Source of the DNA: RGIG1828 sp045586905
GTDB taxonomy: Bacteria; Bacillota; Clostridia; UMGS1810
Assembly: GCA_045586905.1 (NCBI GenBank)
Contig: JAZNBF010000004.1
Span: 1 to 35,626 of the forward strand
Direction of reading: 5' to 3'
DNA: 35,626 nucleotides
Shown: positions 25,392 through 32,371 of the stretch, one piece after another
Layout of the letters: the number at the start of each line of letters is the position of its first letter
Position numbering within the stretch: position 1 is the first letter of the stretch
The notes under the pieces: model-generated
Seen by the model: the letters and a program-made list of their open reading frames with translations, nothing else
What the model was told of the DNA's origin: nothing
Database searches by the model: none
Program-made: the position numbers and the translations under genes

Positions 25392-27284
25392 ATGAAAAAG
25401 CCCAAACTTTTATTCATCGGCATCGACGGTGCTATGCCTTCCTACATCAAATCCGAAGTAGCCAAAGGCAAACTTCCCACATTCAAAAAACTCATCGAAA
25501 ACGGTGTTTTCTTTGAAGATTGTATGACAGTGTATCCGTCAATTTCGCCCACCTGCTGGAACTCTATCTACACAGGTGCAGTGCCTAAGGTCCACGGAGG
25601 TATCTGCGAGTCTATCCATCGTGATGGTACAAATCCCTGGGATATTGTCACCTCATATCACAGCAGTAATATAAAGGCAGAAAAATTCTGGGAAGCAGCT
25701 GCCAAAAAGGGTTACAAGTCTCTCATTGTTTCTGCCTGCGCATCCGGCCCTGCCAAAACTGATAATGTCAATCAGATTTTGGGCGGTGTCAGCATCACTC
25801 CCAATAAGCGCACAGGGGCAACCTATGTCAGCGGTATTCCTCAGCAGTTTTTCCACATCAATACCGACCAGAGCGAGGTCATCCTCAGCATCTCAGGTGC
25901 CAAAGACAAAGGCGCACTCTTCTCTACCGACAAGGTCGAGCTTCCCCGTGGCAAAGAGCTTGAAAAAGGCGTATACGAATTTAAGTGCATAAAAGGCGGC
26001 GACTGCTACAACCACGATGAAATCGAAGACTTTTCGTGGGTTGTCATCCCTCAACCCGATGGTGTAAAAATCGGTGTGGATGCAGAAAGTGCAAAGATGT
26101 CTGAGACAATAGGTGTTGGCGAGTGGACAAAACCCATCACCCGCATTCTCAACACCGACGAAGGCCCATGGCCATTTCATTTCAGAGCACGTCTCGACAT
26201 TATGGATGCTGAAAACGGCAGATATGTAATATTTATTCCCGCCACCAAAAACCTTTTGAAAGAGGTTCAGCACAGAGAAGATGCCGAACTCATAAAAGAC
26301 ATAGCAGAGGTACATTCTGTATATGCCGGTCTCGACGGGGTTGGAGTGTTTGATCAGGACAAATATTTCGAATGTCATGCCTTTGACTGCAACTGGAGAA
26401 AACAGGTCATCACAAGAAATCTTGAAGCAGAAAATTATGATATAGTATTTGACTACATGGGCTTTGTAGACACAGTTAACCACTGCTTCCGTCCGGCATT
26501 TGAGGGCTTTAACATTTACAAAAACGAAGATCTTGACAAAGACGATCCAAAGATAGAAATAGCTCACATTGCTATGGAAAGATGTTATAAGCTCGTCGAT
26601 GAACATGTTGCGTGGCTGCTCGACAATCTGGTAGACGAAGACACACAGGTTTGTGTCATTTCCGACCATGGCTCAGTTGGCTATCGTGACGATTACAATC
26701 AGCAAATTATTCTGGAACAGGCAGGTCTCATAAAATATAACACAGACAAGTACTGGAGTAAGGTTGCCTATGTTGAAGACCGTGTAGACTGGTCTCAGAC
26801 CAAAGCCTATCCCGTAGGCTGCGGCAGTATTTTTGTCAATTTAGAGGGCAGAGAACCCTGTGGCATTGTCAAAAAAGAAGACTACAAAAAGGTTGTCCGC
26901 GAAATCATAGATGCTCTTCACACCTATGGCAGAGACCGTGACGGTTTTCCTGCCACAGCATTTGCTGTGCCGGCCGATCAGGCAGGCTTTGTAGGTCAGG
27001 GAGGCCCCGACTCGGGTGATGTTGTCTATGGCATGATGGGTGGCGAAATGGGTGGCTACAATGGTGGTGTTCATGCTCAGCAGATTCCTTCTGCCAAAAA
27101 TGCCACAGGTGGTGACATTCGCTCCTTATGCGTTATGATGGGCAACAAATTCAAAAAAGGCGTGTCTCTCTCCCGTCCGATTGACCTTACCGATATTGCA
27201 CCCACAATGTGCTATGCAACAGGACTCCCGCAACCAAAGGATGCCACAGGCGGTGTAATATTCCAGGCATTAAAAGAAGAATAA
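25392..27284 (+). CDS. Type I phosphodiesterase / nucleotide pyrophosphatase family protein (alkaline phosphatase superfamily), tandem copy 1
   Basis: 630 aa from ATG 25392. The start is chosen because the paralogue starts with the same MKKPKLL, CGGAG lies upstream at about 25378-25382, and the upstream extension runs through the promoter. Cytoplasmic (no signal). All residues of the two-metal phosphatase/phosphodiesterase core are present: D12 (GIDGAMPS), nucleophile T54 (SPTCWNSIYTG), D360 and H364 (FVDTVNH), D425-H426 (ISDHGS) and H561 (GVHAQQ). A large insertion, about residues 130-345, makes it longer than the usual 400-450. Family members hydrolyse phosphodiesters, pyrophosphates or phosphonates; this member's substrate is unknown. 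Followed 36 bp later by its paralogue, with no terminator between them. Confidence 0.85.
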   Translation: MKKPKLLFIGIDGAMPSYIKSEVAKGKLPTFKKLIENGVFFEDCMTVYPSISPTCWNSIYTGAVPKVHGGICESIHRDGTNPWDIVTSYHSSNIKAEKFWEAAAKKGYKSLIVSACASGPAKTDNVNQILGGVSITPNKRTGATYVSGIPQQFFHINTDQSEVILSISGAKDKGALFSTDKVELPRGKELEKGVYEFKCIKGGDCYNHDEIEDFSWVVIPQPDGVKIGVDAESAKMSETIGVGEWTKPITRILNTDEGPWPFHFRARLDIMDAENGRYVIFIPATKNLLKEVQHREDAELIKDIAEVHSVYAGLDGVGVFDQDKYFECHAFDCNWRKQVITRNLEAENYDIVFDYMGFVDTVNHCFRPAFEGFNIYKNEDLDKDDPKIEIAHIAMERCYKLVDEHVAWLLDNLVDEDTQVCVISDHGSVGYRDDYNQQIILEQAGLIKYNTDKYWSKVAYVEDRVDWSQTKAYPVGCGSIFVNLEGREPCGIVKKEDYKKVVREIIDALHTYGRDRDGFPATAFAVPADQAGFVGQGGPDSGDVVYGMMGGEMGGYNGGVHAQQIPSAKNATGGDIRSLCVMMGNKFKKGVSLSRPIDLTDIAPTMCYATGLPQPKDATGGVIFQALKEE

Positions 27285-27320
27285 TTAAAATACATAAATT
27301 CATTCAGGAGTGTTACAATT

Positions 27321-29210
27321 ATGAAAAAACCTAAACTTTTACTTTTTGGTGTCGATGGTGCCATGCCATCCTACATCAAAGCCAAGATTGCCGAAGGCAA
27401 GCTTCCTGCTTTCAAAAGACTTATGGAAAAAGGCGTATTTTTCGATGACTGTATGACCGTTTTCCCATCAGTTTCGCCCACTTGCTGGAACTCCATCTAC
27501 ACAGGCGCAGTTCCTTCCGTTCACGGAGCAGTCTGCGAGAGCATGCATGTTCCCGGTACCAATCCGTGGGAAGTTATCACTTCATATCACAGCGCAAACA
27601 CAAAAGCTGAAAGATTCTGGGAAACAGCAGCTCGCAATGGCTATAAATCTCTCGTTTTAGGTGGTTGTTCAGCCGGTCCTGCCAAGACAGACAATGTAGA
27701 TATGGTAGGCGGCGGTGTGAGCTATACACCTAATAAATCAGCGTCTCAGACCTATGTAAGCGGCAGACCTCAGCAGTTTATGCACATAAACACAGGCATC
27801 GACAAAGCCACACTCGTTGTCACAGGTGCCAAGGTAGACGGTGCGTTTTTTAATACAACTGATGTAGACCTCCCGAAGGGCAAAGAGATTGAACCAAATG
27901 TTTACGAATTTGAAGCGCTCAAGGGCAATCAGTTCTACAATGCCGACGAGGTTGAAGATTATTCATGGATAGTCATCACCACACCCGATGGTGTAAAGGT
28001 TGGTGCCGATGTCGAAAGCGCAAAGGCATCTGAAACAATCGGCGTTGGCGAATGGACAAAACCAATCACCCGTGAGCTTATGACCGATGACGGCCGCACA
28101 TGCCTTTTCCATTTCAGAGCTCGTCTCGACGAAATGGATGCAGAAAATGGCAGATATGTGGTTTATGTTCCTGCAGTTAAAAACATCCTTAAAGAGTCTC
28201 AGAATGAAGCTTATGCCGATGATATAATGGATATTGCCGAGGTTCACTCAGTTTACGCAGGCTTAAATGGCATATTGGATGTTGATATTGACAAATATTT
28301 CGATGTTCATTCATTTGACCTTAGCTGGAAAAAGAAAGTTATTACCCGCAGCATGGAGCTTCACGACTATGACATAATTTTTGACTACGTAAGCTTTGTA
28401 GACACAACCAATCACTATTTCCGCAGTTTCTCTGAGGGCTATCATAAGCTCGACAATATCATACTTTCTGAGGATGATGAAATTGTTGTAAGAGCACGCT
28501 ATGTTTTGGAAAGATGCTACTCTCTTGTCGATGAGCATCTTAGCTGGCTTCTTGACAATGTATGTGATGAAGATACATATTTCTGCATTATGTCCGACCA
28601 CGGTGCAATAGGACAAAAAGAAGTGATCTTTACTTCACAGGTTTTAGAAAAAGCTGGTCTTTTCACCTTTGCACCCGATGCCAATCGTAATGCAAGCGTA
28701 AGAAAAGAATCTGCAGACTGGTCAAAGACCAAGGCATATCCCGTTGGTACCTGCCACGTATTTATTAACCTTGAGGGCAGAGAACCCACAGGTATAGTAA
28801 AACCCGAAGACTATGAAAAGACAGTTCACGAGATAATGGATGCTCTCAACACTCATATGAAATCAAGCGACGGACTCCATCTCTGTGCCTTTGCAGTTCC
28901 CCGTGACCAGGCAGGCTTTGTGGGACTTGGCGGTGAGCATTGCGGCGATGTTGTCTATGGTATGCTCGGTGCCAATGCAAGCGGCATATCGGGTGTTCAT
29001 GCTCAGCAGATTCCCTCTGCCAAAAATAACACAGGTGGCGACATCCGTGCACTCTGCATCATGTGTGGTAAAGGCTTCAAAGAGGGCGAGATTATTACCC
29101 GTCCCATCGACCTCACCGATATCGCACCCACAATGTGTCATGCAGCCGGATTCCCACAACCCAAAGATGCCACAGGCAGCGTAATTATCCATGCTTTTAA
29201 AGAAGAATAA
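27321..29210 (+). CDS. Type I phosphodiesterase / nucleotide pyrophosphatase family protein, tandem copy 2
   Basis: 629 aa. AGGAG at 27306-27310 precedes the ATG. It is colinear with the gene at 25392 and clearly paralogous, keeping D12, T54 (SPTCWNSIYTG), the DTTNH pair, SDHG and the final VHAQQIPSAKN segment, so it should be catalytically competent. The large central insertion is present in both, with shared landmarks such as DVESAKASETIGVGEWTKPITR. The C-terminal RPIDLTDIAPTMC...PQPKDATG is nearly identical in the two, the usual substrate-proximal end of this superfamily. Tandem duplication with retention of all metal ligands suggests either dosage or two related substrates; neither can be told apart here. 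Confidence 0.85.
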   Translation: MKKPKLLLFGVDGAMPSYIKAKIAEGKLPAFKRLMEKGVFFDDCMTVFPSVSPTCWNSIYTGAVPSVHGAVCESMHVPGTNPWEVITSYHSANTKAERFWETAARNGYKSLVLGGCSAGPAKTDNVDMVGGGVSYTPNKSASQTYVSGRPQQFMHINTGIDKATLVVTGAKVDGAFFNTTDVDLPKGKEIEPNVYEFEALKGNQFYNADEVEDYSWIVITTPDGVKVGADVESAKASETIGVGEWTKPITRELMTDDGRTCLFHFRARLDEMDAENGRYVVYVPAVKNILKESQNEAYADDIMDIAEVHSVYAGLNGILDVDIDKYFDVHSFDLSWKKKVITRSMELHDYDIIFDYVSFVDTTNHYFRSFSEGYHKLDNIILSEDDEIVVRARYVLERCYSLVDEHLSWLLDNVCDEDTYFCIMSDHGAIGQKEVIFTSQVLEKAGLFTFAPDANRNASVRKESADWSKTKAYPVGTCHVFINLEGREPTGIVKPEDYEKTVHEIMDALNTHMKSSDGLHLCAFAVPRDQAGFVGLGGEHCGDVVYGMLGANASGISGVHAQQIPSAKNNTGGDIRALCIMCGKGFKEGEIITRPIDLTDIAPTMCHAAGFPQPKDATGSVIIHAFKEE

Positions 29211-29218
29211 CATAAAAA

Positions 29219-29250
29219 CAAAAAACTCCCCGTCGGGGAGTTTTTTGTTT
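29219..29250 (+). terminator. Rho-independent terminator after the phosphodiesterase pair
   Basis: Perfect 11-bp stem, arms 29221-29231 and 29235-29245, 3-base loop, T run. Confidence 0.92.
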
Positions 29251-29288
29251 TTACAGGGGTTATAATGAAAGAAAACTTTGGAGGATTT

Positions 29289-29513
29289 TTATGCTGTTTG
29301 CCTTTTCTTTACAAAGGCTCTGTATTCTCTAAAGAGCCTGACTGTAAGAAATAGTGCCGATGTCACAATCAGAGCTTCAACGAGGATTACCACAAGAGAA
29401 ATGTCAACAAAGCCCGATTTAATTAAAACTGCGATGTTTCCTATGCCAAGGAGAATGACAATAAGTCTTGTTTCGTTTAAACTATCTTTTTTTCCAAATA
29501 ATTTTGTAATCAT
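29289..29513 (-). CDS. Small two-helix membrane protein, function unknown
   Basis: 74 aa. On the minus strand GAAAGGAG (complement of 29522-29529) lies 8 bases before the ATG at 29513, which supports translation. Two hydrophobic segments, about residues 17-33 (RLIVILLGIGNIAVLI) and 38-57 (ISLVVILVEALIVTSALFL), with basic ends (MITKLFGKK; RLFREYRAFVKKRQ). The topology suggests both ends inside. I do not recognise a family. It stands alone on the minus strand between two plus-strand genes. Confidence 0.6.
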   Translation of the reverse strand: MITKLFGKKDSLNETRLIVILLGIGNIAVLIKSGFVDISLVVILVEALIVTSALFLTVRLFREYRAFVKKRQTA

Positions 29514-29606
29514 TTTATTATCTCCTTTCTTTGTATGTCTTAATGTTACACTATGAGGTGTACAATAAAAAGGACAACAAATTCACATGCAATTTTCATC
29601 ACAATA

Positions 29607-29635
29607 TTGATATTAAGCTTTAGTTGTGTTATAAT
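29607..29635 (+). promoter_or_regulatory. Sigma-A promoter driving the hairpin array and four-helix-bundle gene
   Basis: TTGATA (29607-29612), 17-bp spacer, TATAAT (29630-29635). The transcript should start near 29642, inside the first hairpin, leaving a leader of about 190 nt. Confidence 0.82.
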
Positions 29636-29817
29636 GAGTTTGCAAAGCAAACTCAATGAATTGCCTGACGGCATGAATTGAAATCTGTGATTTCATGAAT
29701 TGAACCTTGCGGCTCATGAATTGCACTTCGTGCATTATATAGGCAATTCAATTCATGTTGCGATAGCAACAATTCATGGCTTTAGCCAATTCATGACAAC
29801 GACAGTTGTCAATTCAT
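29636..29817 (+). repeat. Symmetric hairpin array with ATGAATTG / CAATTCAT spacers
   Basis: Four copies of ATGAATTG (from 29656, 29673, 29695, 29716) are followed by four copies of its reverse complement CAATTCAT (from 29749, 29770, 29787, 29810). In every gap sits a different small hairpin: 29663-29672 (GCC/GGC), 29680-29694 (GAAATC/GATTTC), 29702-29715 (GAACC/GGCTC, one mismatch), central 29723-29733 (GCAC-TTC-GTGC), 29757-29770 (GTTGC/GCAAC), 29778-29787 (GGC/GCC), 29795-29810 (GACAAC/GTTGTC). A further hairpin, 29636-29654 (GAGTTTGC/GCAAACTC), precedes it. Pairing left spacers with right spacers gives one long helix broken by three four-way junctions and capped by the central hairpin, a 3-1-3 symmetry. 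It is in the predicted leader of the gene at 29834 and ends just before its GGAG. I do not know a named element like it. Confidence 0.85.
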
Positions 29818-29833
29818 AAAATGGAGAAATGAT

Positions 29834-30184
29834 ATGAAAGAAAACAAACTTGTAGATTTGTCAAAACAATTTGCAGTTGATATTGTTAATCTGTGTACAG
29901 AGATAAAGGAAAACAGAAAAGGAAATGTGTTGCTAAATCAGCTTTTGAGGAGTGGCACAAGCATTGGAGCCAATATTCACGAAGCTAATTATGCAGCAAG
30001 TAAAGCGGATTTTATAAATAAATTTCAAATTGCTTTAAAAGAATGTTACGAAAGTGATTATTGGTTAGGACTTTTTAAAGATACAAAGATGATAACTGAA
30101 GAAGAGTATGAAGATATGTTTGATAGATGTAGTAAAATTCGCAGATTACTAATAGCATCAATTACTATCGCGAAAAAAGAATGA
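29834..30184 (+). CDS. Four-helix-bundle protein (23S rRNA intervening-sequence / Avd-like family)
   Basis: 116 aa. GGAG at 29823-29826 sits 7 bases before the ATG. It matches the small TIGR02436-type family: residues about 5-25 KLVDLSKQFAVDIVNLCTEI, the hallmark LLRSGTSIGANIHEANYAASKADFINKFQIALKECYESDYWLGLF at 37-81, and a C-terminal helix DRCSKIRRLLIASITIAKK. Members form helical bundles that pentamerise; they are encoded inside intervening sequences of some 23S rRNA genes, and the related bAvd works with reverse transcriptase in diversity-generating retroelements. Biochemical function of stand-alone copies is unknown. It is more AT-rich than its neighbours. The structured leader makes an RNA- or ssDNA-binding or autoregulatory role a reasonable guess. 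No reverse transcriptase is nearby. Confidence 0.88.
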   Translation: MKENKLVDLSKQFAVDIVNLCTEIKENRKGNVLLNQLLRSGTSIGANIHEANYAASKADFINKFQIALKECYESDYWLGLFKDTKMITEEEYEDMFDRCSKIRRLLIASITIAKKE

Positions 30185-30257
30185 GAAATCGGTGACATCT
30201 AAAATGTTCACTAATTCTATAATAATTTCATAAAGAATAACCTCTGGATGTGATAAT

Positions 30258-31277
30258 ATGGCAGAAAACAAGCTGTTTGATAATGACACAATTTTTTCTC
30301 TTAAAGAAAAAATTGAAAATCTCAGACGGGAAGATTCTCTCGTTTTTCCTCTCTTCACCGATCTCCACACCGATTCTGCCGATAGTGAAAGTGTAGAATT
30401 ACTGTGCAAAATCCTTGGTACAATTTCAGGCGAAATCTCATTCGATATGGCAATCAATCTTGGAGACAACCTCGCGGCATCGCTTGGCAGAAAAAACCAT
30501 ATCACAACACCTGAGCTTGAAACACTGGCAAATAGTCTCTTTGGCAAAATAGATGCCTCTGCCGACTGCCCCGTTGTATTTGTGGGTGGCAACCACGATG
30601 GCATCGGTGCCGATTTTTTCAAACCTGATTTCTGGAACAAGCTCACCAAAAACAAATCCGGCAATAAAACTGCAGTCTATGATGAATCCGGCTCATATTT
30701 TTATATTGACCATGATAAATCCAACACCCGTCTGGTGTTTTTGTCGCTCCCTTCCGATTCCGACATTTCTTCCAGACACCCTGCGCCCACATGGAATTTT
30801 GGCTCCTCTCAGCTCAGATGGCTCAGAGACATCGCCCTTGACACACAAAAGTATGTCATCCTGATGGTTCATGTACCTCTCTTCCATCATTATTGGGGCG
30901 AGCCTTCGGCCACCATCAAAGTCTGGAATGGTGAAAGTGTATCCGATGCCTACATCAATGCCCTCTGTGGCACAATTGAAGACCGAAGCGAAGCAGTAGA
31001 CATAATATCCGACTTTGCCAGAAACAATCCCCACAAACTCATCATAGCATTCAGCGGTCATACTCATCGCGATTCAAACCTCTTGCCTTTCGAAAAAAAT
31101 GAGGAAGGCAAAAATCCTTTGCCATGTCCCCTGGTTATTCCCAAAATGTTCTATGTTGCAGGCAGCGACGGCAAAGGTCCCGACATCGCACTCGACATAG
31201 TTGTGTGGACACCGTCCGAAAAGAAGCTCGATGTAATTCGCCTTGGAGAAGGCGAAGACAGACACTTATCCTTTTAA
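30258..31277 (+). CDS. Calcineurin-like metallophosphoesterase
   Basis: 339 aa. The ribosome site is weak (GGATG at about 30244-30248). The full metallophosphoesterase set is visible in order: DLH (FPLFTDLHTD, about residue 34), GD (INLGDNL), GNHD (FVGGNHDG), MVHVPLFHH and GHTH (AFSGHTHRD). This coordinates two metals, and members hydrolyse phosphomonoesters or diesters. No signal peptide or membrane segment, so cytoplasmic unless exported by a route not seen here. Substrate unknown. It stands between the four-helix-bundle gene (73-bp gap) and dapA (106-bp gap), with no clear terminator on either side. Confidence 0.88.
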   Translation: MAENKLFDNDTIFSLKEKIENLRREDSLVFPLFTDLHTDSADSESVELLCKILGTISGEISFDMAINLGDNLAASLGRKNHITTPELETLANSLFGKIDASADCPVVFVGGNHDGIGADFFKPDFWNKLTKNKSGNKTAVYDESGSYFYIDHDKSNTRLVFLSLPSDSDISSRHPAPTWNFGSSQLRWLRDIALDTQKYVILMVHVPLFHHYWGEPSATIKVWNGESVSDAYINALCGTIEDRSEAVDIISDFARNNPHKLIIAFSGHTHRDSNLLPFEKNEEGKNPLPCPLVIPKMFYVAGSDGKGPDIALDIVVWTPSEKKLDVIRLGEGEDRHLSF

Positions 31278-31383
31278 TAAAGTGTCAGAGTTTTTTCTAA
31301 CTCAAATTATAATCAAAAATTCATCTAAGGTGCATATAAATCTTCTTAAGAGAAATTTTTTAATATGAATTGGGGGTTTTATT

Positions 31384-32268
31384 ATGAAACACACAATTTT
31401 TACCGGCTCAGCCACTGCTTTAGTCACTCCAATCAATGAAAAAGGAGTAAATTTTGACGCACTTGAGAAAATTATTGAACATCAGATAGCCTCATCCACC
31501 GATGCACTCGTCATCTGCGGCACCACAGGTGAAGCACCCACTCTTGAGGACCACGAGCATCTCTGCGCCATAGAGTGTGCAGTATCGGTTGCAAAAGGTC
31601 GCATTCCTATCATTGCAGGTACAGGAAGCAATAACACTGCTCATGCCGTTATGATGAATAAGGAAGCAGAAAAATTAGGCGCCGACGGATTGCTATGGGT
31701 AGCTCCATATTACAACAAAAGCACACAGCGCGGTCTTGTTGAGCACTATCATACCTTAGCTGCATCCACCAGCCTTCCTGCTATTTTATATAATGTTCCT
31801 TCCCGCACAGGCTCCGATATCTTGCCTCCCACAGTAGAAATTCTTTCAAAGGTAGAAAACATCGTTGCCATAAAAGAAGCAACGGGCGATGTAGGCAGAA
31901 GTGTTGAAATCATCTCCCGCTGCGGCGATGATATCGATGTGTATTCGGGCAATGACGATGTTATAGTTCCCATGATGAGTGTAGGCTCCAAGGGCGTGAT
32001 TTCTGTACTTTCCAATGTCATGCCGAAAGAAACTCACGATATGTGTGCACTGTGTCTTGATGGTGACTACAAGAGGGCAGGGGAGATGCAGGTTAAATAC
32101 CTTCCACTCATAAGAGCACTCTTTTGCGAGGTTAACCCCATTCCCGTCAAAACTGCTATGAACCTTATGGGCTTTGATGCAGGCGATTTGCGACTTCCTC
32201 TTTTTGAAATGGAAGAAAAGAATCTTGAAAGACTCAAGGCCGAAATGAAAAAACTTAATCTTATATAA
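31384..32268 (+). CDS. dapA: 4-hydroxy-tetrahydrodipicolinate synthase
   Basis: 294 aa. A GGGGG run at 31373-31377 serves as ribosome site. Condenses pyruvate and aspartate semialdehyde, first step to diaminopimelate (peptidoglycan) and lysine, and in spore formers the source of dipicolinate. Catalytic residues line up with the family: Schiff-base K164 (VAIKEATGD), T47-T48 (CGTTGEAPTL), Y136 (ILYNVPSRTG) and R141. It is not next to other dap genes. No lysine riboswitch or T-box is visible in the 106 bp upstream. Length typical (about 290-300). Confidence 0.95.
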   Translation: MKHTIFTGSATALVTPINEKGVNFDALEKIIEHQIASSTDALVICGTTGEAPTLEDHEHLCAIECAVSVAKGRIPIIAGTGSNNTAHAVMMNKEAEKLGADGLLWVAPYYNKSTQRGLVEHYHTLAASTSLPAILYNVPSRTGSDILPPTVEILSKVENIVAIKEATGDVGRSVEIISRCGDDIDVYSGNDDVIVPMMSVGSKGVISVLSNVMPKETHDMCALCLDGDYKRAGEMQVKYLPLIRALFCEVNPIPVKTAMNLMGFDAGDLRLPLFEMEEKNLERLKAEMKKLNLI

Positions 32269-32271
32269 CCC

Positions 32272-32303
32272 AAAAAGCTTTCCTTTAAAAGGAAAGCTTT
32301 TTG
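32272..32303 (+). terminator. Rho-independent terminator after dapA
   Basis: Long near-perfect palindrome, arms about 32272-32285 and 32289-32302, with A-run and T-run on either side. Confidence 0.9.
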
Positions 32304-32311
32304 CCATATTA

Positions 32312-32340
32312 TTGCAATAAATCACTCGAAGTGATATAAT
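32312..32340 (+). promoter_or_regulatory. Promoter of second SLH gene with an embedded palindrome
   Basis: TTGCAA (32312-32317), 17-bp spacer, TATAAT (32335-32340). The spacer holds ATCACT-CGA-AGTGAT (32321-32335), 6-bp arms, a plausible repressor site that would occlude polymerase. Confidence 0.7.
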
Positions 32341-32371
32341 TAATTATCATAAAATTCATGGGATGATATAT

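Noticed and set aside
25893..26669. Minus-strand ORF of 258 codons opposite the first phosphodiesterase
   Set aside because: It is Cys/Phe/Val-rich, has no ribosome site and mirrors a well-supported gene with conserved active-site residues.
29636..29817. CRISPR array
   Set aside because: The repeated word is only 8 bp, inverts halfway, and the gaps are self-complementary hairpins rather than unique 30-bp spacers; no cas genes are present.
31278..31383. Lysine riboswitch or T-box upstream of dapA
   Set aside because: The stretch is only 106 bp, AT-rich, without the GC-rich multi-stem core or an anti-terminator pairing.
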